Source: Pyrinomonadaceae bacterium (GTDB lineage Bacteria > Acidobacteriota > Blastocatellia > Pyrinomonadales > Pyrinomonadaceae). From it: a stretch of 37,165 nucleotides of DNA. The notes under the pieces were generated by a model, which made no database searches, had not been told where the DNA came from, and saw only the letters and a program-made list of their open reading frames with translations. The translations under genes were made by a program, and so were the position numbers. Shown piece by piece: positions 18,615 through 28,867 of this stretch. Position 1 is the stretch's first letter; each line of letters opens with the position of its first letter. Location of the stretch: contig JAMQPI010000310.1 of assembly GCA_023717565.1 (NCBI GenBank), forward strand, positions 1-37,165. The letters are read 5' to 3'.

Positions 18615-20840
18615 ATGAGATCTCTTTTAAGCTTGGCACTGATAATCACAACGACCTCGGCTTCTCTTATCTTCGGCCAGACTCCAACTTCGCAGGATCA
18701 AGACGATGTCATTCGGGTCAAAACGAATGAAGTCAAGCTGGATGTTGTTGTTAAGGATAAGAAGGGACGCCCTATCAAGGATCTGAAGCCCACCGATTTT
18801 GAAGTCTCTGAAGACGGCGTACCTCAAAAGGTCGAATCATTTCGCTTTGTGATGCAGGGAGCCGAGCGTCCGAAACCGGAGGTTAAGCGCGATAAATCTC
18901 AACCAGGCGAGACAACTGCCCCTGTCGAAGAGCCCGCAACGCCGACCGCGCCACGGCGATCTACACTGGCCGTAACCGCGCTGGTTTTTGATCGACTATC
19001 CCAGGAAGCTCGGTCCTTAGCCCGAAAGGCCGGTTTGGCTTATGCGCAGGAGAGTATGGCACCTGGAGACTTCACTGGGGTGTTTGGCATTGATCAATCA
19101 CTGCGCACGGTGCAATCGTTCACCGACAGTTCGGTATTAGTTAAGGAGGCAGTTGAGCGAGTTACGGGAACAGCTACATCTACATACGCATCAGGCGCTG
19201 CGACTATGCAGACTAACGCCGACCGAAGTATCGTGCTAGACGGGCGAATATCGTCATCAATGCAGGCAGCTTCAGCAGCTGGCGCCAGCGGGGATAGCGC
19301 GGGCGCGTCAGCCGAAGGCCAGGCGGCGGGGCAGGCAGCGGCCGACCAGATGCTATTGGAGATGCAGAACCAAATGCTCGACCACTATGAGCGGCTGGAG
19401 CGGGACCAGCAGGGTTTTGCCACTATTAATAGCCTTCTGGCTGTAATCAGCCCAATGCAGAATTTGCCGGGGCGAAAAACGATTATTCTCTTTTCCGAAG
19501 GCCTAAAGATGCCCCCAGCTGTACAGGCAAAATTTCCAGCCGTCATAAACGCCGCTAACCGTGCGAACGTCAGCATCTATTCGATCGATGCCGGTGGGTT
19601 GCGCATAGAGAGCGGAACTACCGAAGCCGCGCGTGAGCTTAACTCGCTTGCCGCTGGGCGGATGCAACAGCAAGCTCGTGGTAATGAGGGTGGAGTCAAT
19701 GGTCCTTATACTCGGGCTTTGGAGCGAAATGAAGACTTACTCCGCTTTGATCCTCGTAGTGGCCTGGGTTCGCTATCGGACGAAACCGGCGGCTTTCTGA
19801 TTCATGACACGAACGATTTGGTGGCTGGCCTCCGGCGTATCGATGACGATATGCACGGGTACTACTTGCTCACTTACGTGCCTCAGAACAAAGACTATGA
19901 TGGCCGTTTTCGACAAATCAGCGTCAAAGTAACGAGACCAAATACCGAGGTGCAATCACGCAAAGGCTATTATGCAGTTGAGTCCGTTGGTCAGCTGCCG
20001 ATGTTGGACTATGAAGCGCCCGCCATCGCTGCGGCGCGAAATTTCAAAGCCGCCAATGAATTCCCTTTTCGGGGCGCAGCATTGAGCTACCCGGCAGCCG
20101 GTCGTTCAGGTTTGACTCTAGTTCTCGCCGAGGTGCCGATTTCTGCATTTAACCTTGCCTCAAGCAGTGACAACAAGACCTACAACTCTGATTTTTCCAT
20201 TGTGGCGTTGATCAGAGATCCATCACGCCAAGTGGTTCAAAAGTTAAGCCAGCACTATTCGCTTAACGGCCCGCTTGAGAATCTCGCCGCGGCGAAGAAG
20301 GGTGAGGTCCTCTTCTATAGGGAAACACAACTGCCCCCTGGTAAATACCATGTTGAATTGATTGCCTATGATGCGACGACTCGCAAGGTAAATGTCAGCC
20401 CCAGTTCGCTTGAAATTTCTAGCGCTGACGACTCAAGACCACGCCTGAGTAGCGTAGCTGTACTGAAGCGGGCGGAGCGCCTTAGTCCTGATGAGCAGAA
20501 ACGTGATCAGCCGCTCCGCTTCGGAGAACTACTTGTCTACCCCAACTTAGGTGAACGCATTGATCGCTCGGCGGCCAAGCAGCTGGCATTTTTCTTCACC
20601 GCCTGGGCGGCCAAGGGAGCCACGAAGCCGATGCATGTAACCCTGGAGATTCTTCAGAATAAACGGCAGGTAGGCCAGACATCAGCAGAGTTACCGCCAG
20701 CCGATGCACAGGGTCAGATAAAGTATGCCAGTTCTTTCCCACTCGATAAGTTTCAGCCCGGGGTGTTTGAGTTGAAAGTCACCATCAGTGATGGCCAGTA
20801 CAATGTGAGTCGTTCGACGCAGTTCACTCTCGGCAGTTAA
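18615..20840 (+). CDS. VWFA-related protein (acidobacterial TIGR03436-like); start likely 18615 rather than 18420
   Basis: MRSLLSLALIITTTSASLIFGQ signal peptide; VKTNEVKLDVVVKDKKGRPIKDLKPTDFEVSEDGVPQKVESF; KTIILFSEGLKMPPAVQ; GYYLLTYVPQNKDYDGRFRQISVKVTRP. Confidence 0.9.
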   Translation: MRSLLSLALIITTTSASLIFGQTPTSQDQDDVIRVKTNEVKLDVVVKDKKGRPIKDLKPTDFEVSEDGVPQKVESFRFVMQGAERPKPEVKRDKSQPGETTAPVEEPATPTAPRRSTLAVTALVFDRLSQEARSLARKAGLAYAQESMAPGDFTGVFGIDQSLRTVQSFTDSSVLVKEAVERVTGTATSTYASGAATMQTNADRSIVLDGRISSSMQAASAAGASGDSAGASAEGQAAGQAAADQMLLEMQNQMLDHYERLERDQQGFATINSLLAVISPMQNLPGRKTIILFSEGLKMPPAVQAKFPAVINAANRANVSIYSIDAGGLRIESGTTEAARELNSLAAGRMQQQARGNEGGVNGPYTRALERNEDLLRFDPRSGLGSLSDETGGFLIHDTNDLVAGLRRIDDDMHGYYLLTYVPQNKDYDGRFRQISVKVTRPNTEVQSRKGYYAVESVGQLPMLDYEAPAIAAARNFKAANEFPFRGAALSYPAAGRSGLTLVLAEVPISAFNLASSSDNKTYNSDFSIVALIRDPSRQVVQKLSQHYSLNGPLENLAAAKKGEVLFYRETQLPPGKYHVELIAYDATTRKVNVSPSSLEISSADDSRPRLSSVAVLKRAERLSPDEQKRDQPLRFGELLVYPNLGERIDRSAAKQLAFFFTAWAAKGATKPMHVTLEILQNKRQVGQTSAELPPADAQGQIKYASSFPLDKFQPGVFELKVTISDGQYNVSRSTQFTLGS

Positions 20841-20892
20841 TCACGACGCGGTTTTGATTTCAAAAAAGATGCGGCGGTAGTCGTAGCTTTAT

Positions 20893-21900
20893 TCATTTCT
20901 TCCGAATCTGGAGTTCGAGTTCTTTGGCTTCTTTTGCGTATTCTCCCCGCGGCGCTTCCTCAAGGTAAGCTTGAAGAGATCTAGATGCCTCTGTAACATC
21001 TCCCCGGCTCAGGTAAACGCGCGCTAAGTGGTAGTGAGCGGCGACACATTCACCGGCTGCCATGACCAGGGATTTAGTCAACTCGCGCTCGGCCTCTTGA
21101 AAATTTCCCATTTCGAGTTCCGCGATGCCCACCCACAAATACGCTACTGCTCGAGTACTGTCGATCGCAATCGCCTGGTTCAACTGCGAAATCCCGCCCA
21201 AGTAATCTCTGCGTTCGATTTGAACCAGGCCCATATTGAACTTCGCGTTGTAATTTTTTGCGTCATTCTCAAGCACGGTTCGAAAATGCTTTTCCGCCTC
21301 GTCCAGGCGCTTGAGCTTAAGATATTGCGCACCCAGATCATTACGCGCCGCGAGATACTGTGGGTAAATGGAGATTGCTACTTCGAAGTGCGCGGCAGCT
21401 TGGGGAAAGTCTCCTTTGCTCACGAACTTCAGTCCCAGGGCGTATTCCTTTTTCGCCGCTGATGGAATCGATTGCTGCAGTTCCGCGGCAGAAACCACTC
21501 GGCTGCCCGACCGGGTGAACTGCAGGCCCTTCTTCTCCCTCAGTTCCAGGGTTAGATCCACCATCAACCCGCGACCTAGTTCAACCCTTCTAACAACCGG
21601 TTCATAGTCGGAGTCGACAACTTCAGCCTGCACATAGTAAATACCCTGACCCAGGTTTCTTATGTAGAACTCGCCACTCTTATTGGTGTAGAGAGTCGAC
21701 AGAACGCTCTGCGAGGTTTTTAGCGTGATTCTCGCGTATCGCTCAGCCGCAAATCCTGAGGGAAGAACCACTCGACCTTGGATCACGGCGTTATTGGAAT
21801 CCGCCGTCACGTGCTGAGGTTCAACTTCCTGTGCGTGCGAAGTTACGGCCAGCACACACCAACAGGCAAATCCCACACAGGCGCGAGCAGTTCTACTCAT
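20893..21900 (-). CDS. Secreted TPR protein with N-terminal carboxypeptidase-regulatory-like domain (start 21900 or 21951)
   Basis: VIQGRVVLPSGFAAERYARITL...TNKSGEFYIRNLGQGIYYVQAEV; TPR units LAARNDLGAQYLKLKRLDEAEKHFRTVLENDAKNYNAKFNMGLVQI. Confidence 0.85.
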   Translation of the reverse strand: MSRTARACVGFACWCVLAVTSHAQEVEPQHVTADSNNAVIQGRVVLPSGFAAERYARITLKTSQSVLSTLYTNKSGEFYIRNLGQGIYYVQAEVVDSDYEPVVRRVELGRGLMVDLTLELREKKGLQFTRSGSRVVSAAELQQSIPSAAKKEYALGLKFVSKGDFPQAAAHFEVAISIYPQYLAARNDLGAQYLKLKRLDEAEKHFRTVLENDAKNYNAKFNMGLVQIERRDYLGGISQLNQAIAIDSTRAVAYLWVGIAELEMGNFQEAERELTKSLVMAAGECVAAHYHLARVYLSRGDVTEASRSLQAYLEEAPRGEYAKEAKELELQIRKK

Positions 21901-21958
21901 AAAGCCACGTTGAGCAAGGGCGCTTGCTGAAGTTATTACGGGCCCAGTCAAAGTGAAA

Positions 21959-21993
21959 CGGCGCGAGAAGCGGTTTTGTCGCCCCTCGCGCCG
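21959..21993. repeat. Hairpin between the TonB-receptor gene and the TPR gene
   Basis: cggcgcgag (21959-21967) / ctcgcgccg (21985-21993), 9-bp perfect stem, 17-nt loop. Confidence 0.7.
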
Positions 21994-22021
21994 AAGATTG
22001 ATGTACCGCCTGGCCGGCGAA

Positions 22022-25000
22022 TTAGAATGTGAACTTCAAAGCAAATTCCACAATTCGACGACCGTGCTTGTTGACGACTTTGCCAAAGTTGTCAATGGTG
22101 TTCTGGGTATAGCGGAATCCCTGTGTCGGATCGCAGGGATTTGACGTTCCACCAGCTCCGTTATTAGTAGTGACTCTCGCGTTGCAGACAGTGTCCAGCG
22201 CGAGAAAGATATCGCTACCGGTTAAGTTAGTGGAAGTAACATTGATTTGCGTCGGATACGCCTGATTGAACACGTTGAAGAGGCCAGTCCGGAACTGAAG
22301 CTTCATATCTTCTTTGATCGTGAAGTTCTTGAAGAAAGAGATGTCGAAGTTGCTCCGACCGGGAGTTCGGATGTAGAAGGGCGGTTGCGACGGCCCGGTG
22401 TTCGGAAATGTTGGAATTTGCAGCTTGCTAAGGTCGTATGCCTTGTCACCCAGTGTGGTGCCGCCCACTGCTGGATTTCCAAGGTAGATCGGTGTAATGG
22501 CACCCAGGCTGGCACCAGCATTGGTGCCATTGAACGCATCGGAGCCATACCATCCAACCGCATTACCCGCTGAGGCTATGTCACCGGTGAATCTTAGACG
22601 AATTGGTATTCCGCTCTGGATCGTCGTAATACCCGACATCTGCCATCCATTAAGGAACCCTCTCCCAACGGTGTTATCGAAACTGCCGCGGGCAAATTTC
22701 GGCAGGCTATAGTTGTACGACAGGTTGAAAACGTGAGTGCGATCGAATGGAAGCACACCCCAGCTTCTGCCCCTGGTATCAATCGGGTCGGCCCATGCAG
22801 CTCCATCACTCTCGTTGGTAGCTACCGTTCCTAGTGCCTTGCCAAAGGTATACGTGGCAAAGTATTGAAGGTTCTTGCCTGAGTGGCTTAGGGTCGCCTG
22901 CAGCGAGTGATACGTGGAGGTACCGGTAAATTGATAGACACCCACTGAGTTGAATGCGTCGAATGGCCTACGCGACCGAAGCACGGAACCATCAAGACCG
23001 GCGCGGTTAACGGGAACGGATAGATCGACACCGTTTATCGTACCGCTAGAGAATGTTCCTAGAGGAACGATGTTTAGGTTCCGTTGCTGAGGTAAGTGCC
23101 TGCCCTGAGTGCTAACATAGGCAACTGCCAGGATGTTGTCCCAAGGCAATCTCTTTTCAACCGTCAAGCTCATGTTGGCAACTCTTGGAATCTCGTTTGA
23201 TTCAAGATCGCGGGAGTTCACGTTGACGTTTGAAATCGTGGAGAATGGATCAACGTTCGCCAAATCGCCAATCGTAAACCCATTACCACCATTTCCCCAG
23301 GGCATACCGACGGTCGCGCTATAGGTGTTAGGCAATTGGCCGCTGGAATAATAATCGTAGTTACCCTGCACGCGGTTGTAGAAGAGCCCCGCACCAGCAC
23401 GAACCACCAAATCACCCTTGCCGCCAACATCCCAGGCAAAGTTCAGTCGTGGCATCCACTGAACTGGTAAGTTATCAAGAACGCCCTTAGGAATTTCCCC
23501 CCGGGCCGCCAATTTATACCCGTTTGGATTGTTGCGGTTCCCGTTTATGAAGACCCCACCACCACGAACATATGACGCAGGATCAAATAGAACACCCAGG
23601 CCTTTTCGCTCGAAGTTTTGGGGCAGATAAGCCAAACGCAAGCCTGCCTCAATCGTGAGATCAGGACGCACCTTCCAGCTATCCTGACCGTAGAACTCGT
23701 AGTTGTAGTAACGGAAGTTATCAATCGGACGCTGAGTGGCCTGCGTGAACTGAATCGGTCTGCCAGTAAACAGGTCACCGTAGTTGTTGCCGGTAGCATT
23801 GCTTTGGCCCCATTGCGCAACTTCCATGTTGGTATCACTGTTCGACTGTTGCCGTTTGTTCGCCTGTTCGATGAAGGCACCGAATTTGAACGTATGCGAA
23901 TTATGAACCTTCACCAGGTTGTCCGTGATCGCAAAGCTATCGTTCCAGGCTAAAACCGGGTAACCGTACGCAGTATGAAAATCACCGTTGCCCCACGTCA
24001 GCACACTGAGGGGAACATAGGGATTTTGACTGTCGTTGGCAAAGAAACCGACTCTCGAAAGACCCAGCCCAGCGTAGGACACTTTCTCGGGCTCAGCGAA
24101 GTCGTAGTTCAGCTTCAGCTTGCTGGCGCTGAACAGGACCTCGTTGGTCATCGTAGAATCGATAACGTTAGTTAAGTTGACGACCACGGAACGACCCAGG
24201 TTCTTGCTGGTGAGCTTACCGGGGAGCTCGTAATTCGACGAATTCCACCAAAGCCCACGCGGAAAACCCTGCTCCTCGTATTCGCGCGCAAAACGAACAT
24301 ACAGCTTGGTCTTTTCGCTGATGGAGTAGTCAAAGCGCGAGGTGAACTGATTTCTATTGTTCGGCCTGAGTACGCTGTAGACGTAATTGTTTTGGCCGAA
24401 GGGAACAGATAGATTGGGCGCCGGGAGTAGATTCAATATCGCCCTGCCGAAGGGATCGGCGCAGGGCACCAGGTTGTTGTTGGGTGCCGCATCTGAAGAG
24501 TCGTTGTTGTTATTGCCGGGAACCCCGTTAGCTGTGCATCCCGTCGGAACATGAATCGAACCCGCGGGCGACTCACCAAAGTCGCCAGCCCGCTCTCTCA
24601 CCGTAGGCACCCTAAACTTATTCGATCCTTCGTCAACTTGCTGATAGTAGCGCTCGTAGCCGACGAAGAAAAACAACTTGTCGCGATTGCGATTGAACTT
24701 AGTCCAAGGCAGCAGCACCGGTCCGCCGACGTTCCCTCCCGGATAGTTGTACTTGCTCTTGGGGCGCTCGACACCGTTAATACTGTTCGAGCGATCATTG
24801 GCTTGAAATTTATGATTGCGCAGGTAGTCATATATCGAGCCGTGAAAACCACTGCTCCCACCCTTTGTGGTGGCACTTATCTGAACAGCGCTGATTCCGT
24901 GTTCAGCCGCGTAATTGCTGGTCTGAACTTTTACCTCCTGCACCATGTCAGGGTTGGCAGTTATCACGGTTCCATTGTTGGAGCCAATGTCGATCATGCG

Positions 25001-25645
25001 CGAGCCATCGATGGTGACGTTGTTTTGCTCGCCACGCAAACCATTCACGTGATAATTGGCGTTCGCGTTAGCGCCACCACCGAACGAAATGCTCTCAAGG
25101 TCGGTATTGTCGGGAGCAACGACGCCCGGGAGAATTCGCAACAACTCAAGAGAGCTGCGACTGATGATTGATAAGTTATCAATCTGGGCCGCCGTAATCG
25201 TATTCTCTTTGGCTCCGGTTTCCGTCTCGAGCCGATCCCCCGTTGAAGTAACGGTAACGGTCTCGGTCGCTTGCCCAATTTCCATCGTAATATCCAGAGC
25301 GCGCGTGCTACTCGTTTCGAGGGAAAGGTCAGACCGCTCTGCCGTCTTGAAGCCTTGGGCCTCAATTTTAAGCGTGTAAAGGCCAGGGCTCACCGCAGAA
25401 AAAACGTAGGTGCCATCATCGCTGGTTTTTGTCGGCCGCTCATCTTTCGTTCGAGTGTTGATCAGCGTCACCGTAGCGTCGCGGAGTATTGCGCCTTGCT
25501 GGTCCTTAACGACCCCGCGCAGCGTCGCACTACCCGTAGATTGTGCGAATGACGATCGCGCGCCGGCAACAAATGCCAGGCAAATCACGAAGCTTAAGAA
25601 GAGGAAAGTCAGATTGAACGGCTTGCGCATATGTGTTGTATTCAT
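22022..25645 (-). CDS. TonB-dependent receptor, Oar-like, with N-terminal carboxypeptidase-regulatory-like domain (start 25645; ORF track 25708)
   Basis: Signal peptide; ATLRGVVKDQQGAILRDATVTLINTRTKDERPTKTSDDGTYVFSAVSPGLYTLKIEAQGF; plug region VNGLRGEQNNVTIDGSRMIDIGSNNGT; C-terminal aromatic FALKFTF. Confidence 0.95.
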   Translation of the reverse strand: MNTTHMRKPFNLTFLFLSFVICLAFVAGARSSFAQSTGSATLRGVVKDQQGAILRDATVTLINTRTKDERPTKTSDDGTYVFSAVSPGLYTLKIEAQGFKTAERSDLSLETSSTRALDITMEIGQATETVTVTSTGDRLETETGAKENTITAAQIDNLSIISRSSLELLRILPGVVAPDNTDLESISFGGGANANANYHVNGLRGEQNNVTIDGSRMIDIGSNNGTVITANPDMVQEVKVQTSNYAAEHGISAVQISATTKGGSSGFHGSIYDYLRNHKFQANDRSNSINGVERPKSKYNYPGGNVGGPVLLPWTKFNRNRDKLFFFVGYERYYQQVDEGSNKFRVPTVRERAGDFGESPAGSIHVPTGCTANGVPGNNNNDSSDAAPNNNLVPCADPFGRAILNLLPAPNLSVPFGQNNYVYSVLRPNNRNQFTSRFDYSISEKTKLYVRFAREYEEQGFPRGLWWNSSNYELPGKLTSKNLGRSVVVNLTNVIDSTMTNEVLFSASKLKLNYDFAEPEKVSYAGLGLSRVGFFANDSQNPYVPLSVLTWGNGDFHTAYGYPVLAWNDSFAITDNLVKVHNSHTFKFGAFIEQANKRQQSNSDTNMEVAQWGQSNATGNNYGDLFTGRPIQFTQATQRPIDNFRYYNYEFYGQDSWKVRPDLTIEAGLRLAYLPQNFERKGLGVLFDPASYVRGGGVFINGNRNNPNGYKLAARGEIPKGVLDNLPVQWMPRLNFAWDVGGKGDLVVRAGAGLFYNRVQGNYDYYSSGQLPNTYSATVGMPWGNGGNGFTIGDLANVDPFSTISNVNVNSRDLESNEIPRVANMSLTVEKRLPWDNILAVAYVSTQGRHLPQQRNLNIVPLGTFSSGTINGVDLSVPVNRAGLDGSVLRSRRPFDAFNSVGVYQFTGTSTYHSLQATLSHSGKNLQYFATYTFGKALGTVATNESDGAAWADPIDTRGRSWGVLPFDRTHVFNLSYNYSLPKFARGSFDNTVGRGFLNGWQMSGITTIQSGIPIRLRFTGDIASAGNAVGWYGSDAFNGTNAGASLGAITPIYLGNPAVGGTTLGDKAYDLSKLQIPTFPNTGPSQPPFYIRTPGRSNFDISFFKNFTIKEDMKLQFRTGLFNVFNQAYPTQINVTSTNLTGSDIFLALDTVCNARVTTNNGAGGTSNPCDPTQGFRYTQNTIDNFGKVVNKHGRRIVEFALKFTF

Positions 25646-25969
25646 GTTTAAGTCACCTTCTCTACCTTCGTTTTGAGCGGAACGAACGCTTAGCAACCTG
25701 AGAGACATGGCGTCCTCCGACGGACTAATCAGTGGGTTGATTGACTGCCTACGAAAACGACTCGCGAGCGAACCTAGTAAGCACGTAACGCCGCTTAGAA
25801 AAAACCACGAGCAGGGAGCGGCTCGCCGTATATACCTAGAGGGAGCTTCTCAAAAGTAAGGAGCTCCTCTCTCTAAGCTTTCAAACGGAAACTAGAACTA
25901 ACCCGCGAATATGAACGAAGAAGTTTGTTGCACTACCTGACAAAAGCATTACTATTACGATTCCGATCC

Positions 25970-25992
25970 TTTGTCAAGACCTTTTTGACAAA
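25970..25992. promoter_or_regulatory. Palindromic candidate operator overlapping a TTGACA box upstream of the TonB receptor
   Basis: tttgtcaa-gaccttt-ttgacaaa, perfect 8-bp arms. On the minus strand the arm reads TTGACA followed by AT-rich sequence. Confidence 0.4.
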
Positions 25993-26266
25993 AACCTTAA
26001 CTCCTCTTCGATCGACCTTCTTTATTCGTTAGCGGCGTTGTTGCGGACACCGCAGTGGGGCTATCGGGTGCTCGCTACCTGCAAGAGTTATGCCTCTTCG
26101 GTTGCGACCCAGATTATGCGTGATTTACGAGAGAAGAGTTGTCGCTGCGTTATGTGACTACGAAATAATGAACCGAAAACACAAAGTTTGATCCGAAAAC
26201 ATATATTCCTTTTCATGATTTTGGAATACGTCGACAGATAGTTTTTGAACTCAATCTAGTCGTGAA

Positions 26267-28723
26267 TCACTTCGCTTCGATCGCCACCGAGCCTTGCGTC
26301 AAGCCGTCAGAGGTCGCCTTCAAGGTCATTCTTGCCGGTCTGTCCGGCGACTGAATAATCGCGAGAGCCAGACCATGGAACGCTTTTCGATAATTCGCTT
26401 TGAACGGCTCGTGGCTGACTTGACTACCGTTGTCGACCGCGGCAATCGACCCTCCCCCGATCAGTTGAAACCTGACCAGGTTATCTGCATAAGGAACCAC
26501 TATGCCGTTCGCGTCAACGACCTTAACAGTCACAAATGACAAGTCGCTGCCGTCCGCCTTAGTCACCTTACGGTCGGGGCTCAGAATGATTCTGGCGGGT
26601 TGACCGGCAGTGCGCACTTCTCGAGTCAACACAATCTTCCCCTGACTGCGCGACACCGCCTTCAGTACGCCTGACTGGAAAGGCACTCGCCACATCACGT
26701 GCAGCTCGTCGCCTAACTTCCGCTTCGTACCTAACGACTTGCCATTCAAGAACAACTCGACCTCATCGCTGTTGAAATAGGCCCAGACATCGATCGTATT
26801 CCCTTCCTTCCAATTCCAGTGCGGGAAGATGTGCAGGACCGGGTTGCTGGTCCACTCGCTCTGATACATGTAATAGGTATCTTTGGGAAAACCCGCCAGG
26901 TCAATAATACCGAAATACGAGCTACGCGCTGGCCATGGATATGGTGTTGGCTCCCCAAGGTAATCCCAGCCAGTCCAAATAAACTGACCAGCAAAGAAAT
27001 CGGTTTTCTTGACTAACTTCCAGGTCTCTTCCTGAGTAGATCCCCAGGGAGCGCTGCAATTGTCGTAAGCCGAACAGGAGTAGTCGGCGTTGCCATCCTT
27101 CAAGGGAACGTCCCAGGCCGTCGGCCATCGGCGCATGACGTCAGACGGCATATCGTAACTGCCGCGGGTGGCCAGACTCGAAACGGTTTCCGTGCCAATA
27201 ATCGTTCGACCGGGAAAAAGCTTCGGGAATTGAGGGATGCGATCGTGCGCATAGTTGATCCCGATCAAATCCAGGTCGGCGTTGGCGATAAGCGTGTTCT
27301 TCGGGTCTACAAAGTTGCAGGCGGCGGTGATCGGACGCGTCTTATCCAGACGGCGAACGATGCCGGAGAGTTCCTTTCCGATAACGCCCGCGGCTGGATC
27401 GCCGCCCCACTGCTCGGAGATCTCATTGCCGATGCTCCACATGAAAACACTGGGATGATTACGATCACGCAGCACCAGGTCTTCCAGATCGCGTTTGTGC
27501 CACTCGTCCCAGTCGAGGTGATAGTCGAATTTCGTCTTCTGCTTCTTCCACATGTCAAAGGCTTCGTCCATCACGATGAAGCCCATCCGGTCAGACAGAT
27601 CGAGCAGCTCAGGAGCGGGCGGATTGTGTGACGTCCGAATAGCGTTCACGCCCATCGCTTTCAGGATCTCGAGCTGGCGTTCGAGTGCGCGCGTGTTGAC
27701 TGCGGCGCCCAAGGCACCCAGGTCGTGGTGATTGCACACACCGTTAATCTTCACTCGCTTACCGTTCAGAGAGAATCCTTTCTCGCGGTCGAAAGCAAAG
27801 TAGCGAATCCCGAAATGCGTTTCGTAAGTATCAACTATCACGCCGTCAACTGGGTGCCCGTTCTGAGCCACCTCGGACACGGCCCTGTACAAGTATGGCT
27901 GCTCAACCGACCAGAGCCTTGGCCGCTTCACTATCAACTCATGCGGCACTTCCGAAGCAGCACCCTTGGCCACGACAATGGTTGACTCAGTCTGGCCGAC
28001 TTCCTTACCACCCGCATCGTAAAGAATTGTCGTCAAGGTTACGGACGCATCGGCCTGGGAGTCGTTTCGGACCATCGTCTCGAACTTGATTCTTGCTGAC
28101 TGGTCGCTGACCTCTGGTGTGGTGACATAAGTGCCCCAATGATCGACGTGGATCGGATTGGTCGTCGTCAACCAGACATTGCGGTAGATGCCAGAGCCTG
28201 AATACCAGCGAGAATTTGGCTGTTGAGAGTTGTCTACTTTCACTGCGATTAAATTTTTCTGATTCCCGTAATTCAGATAGGGCTCCAACTTGTATTGAAA
28301 GGAGCTGTATCCGTACGGCCGTTTCCCCAGATAATGCCCGTTAATCCAAACCTCGCTGTTGCGGTAAACACCGTCGAAGTCGATGAAGACTAAAGTGCCC
28401 TTATTAGCTTCAGGAATATCAAAGGTCTTTCGATACCAACCGATACCGCCTGGCAGCGCCCCGCCGCCGAAACCGGCAGGATGCTTTTCATCGAATTCCC
28501 CTTCGATACTCCAATCATGGGGGAGGTTCAAAACTCGCCATTTTGAATCGTCGAGTTCGGGCGCCTGTCCGTTTGAGACATCGCCCAGGTGGAAGCGCCA
28601 ACCCGCATTGAACTTGATCGTTTTACCCGGCCTTGGGTTGGCCTGGATCGACAAGAGTGAAAGCAGGAAAAACGTTGCCAGGAAGGCTGCCAGCCTGATA
28701 TGCATCTTCATTCTACGGTTCAA
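26267..28723 (-). CDS. Glycoside hydrolase family 2 (beta-galactosidase-like)
   Basis: INGHYLGKRPYGYSSFQYKLEPYL; GVCNHHDLGALGAAVNTRALERQLEILKAMGVNAIRTSHNPPAPELLDLSDRMGFIVMDEAFDMW; SIGNEI acid/base; GTETVSS nucleophile region. Confidence 0.95.
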   Translation of the reverse strand: MNRRMKMHIRLAAFLATFFLLSLLSIQANPRPGKTIKFNAGWRFHLGDVSNGQAPELDDSKWRVLNLPHDWSIEGEFDEKHPAGFGGGALPGGIGWYRKTFDIPEANKGTLVFIDFDGVYRNSEVWINGHYLGKRPYGYSSFQYKLEPYLNYGNQKNLIAVKVDNSQQPNSRWYSGSGIYRNVWLTTTNPIHVDHWGTYVTTPEVSDQSARIKFETMVRNDSQADASVTLTTILYDAGGKEVGQTESTIVVAKGAASEVPHELIVKRPRLWSVEQPYLYRAVSEVAQNGHPVDGVIVDTYETHFGIRYFAFDREKGFSLNGKRVKINGVCNHHDLGALGAAVNTRALERQLEILKAMGVNAIRTSHNPPAPELLDLSDRMGFIVMDEAFDMWKKQKTKFDYHLDWDEWHKRDLEDLVLRDRNHPSVFMWSIGNEISEQWGGDPAAGVIGKELSGIVRRLDKTRPITAACNFVDPKNTLIANADLDLIGINYAHDRIPQFPKLFPGRTIIGTETVSSLATRGSYDMPSDVMRRWPTAWDVPLKDGNADYSCSAYDNCSAPWGSTQEETWKLVKKTDFFAGQFIWTGWDYLGEPTPYPWPARSSYFGIIDLAGFPKDTYYMYQSEWTSNPVLHIFPHWNWKEGNTIDVWAYFNSDEVELFLNGKSLGTKRKLGDELHVMWRVPFQSGVLKAVSRSQGKIVLTREVRTAGQPARIILSPDRKVTKADGSDLSFVTVKVVDANGIVVPYADNLVRFQLIGGGSIAAVDNGSQVSHEPFKANYRKAFHGLALAIIQSPDRPARMTLKATSDGLTQGSVAIEAK

Positions 28724-28867
28724 CTCTCTGCCGCTGTCGGCGACTATGGTCTTTGCGAAGTGCCCCCATGAGAGCCTGCAACCAGAGTTGCGTACTTATG
28801 GGTTGACACTAGAAGCAAGATAAGGAATGTTAGTCGACAATAGTATTTGGCTTTAACTGGAACTACG

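Noticed and set aside
24551-25171. 206-aa plus-strand ORF
   Set aside because: Antisense to the TonB receptor; no signal peptide or family motif.
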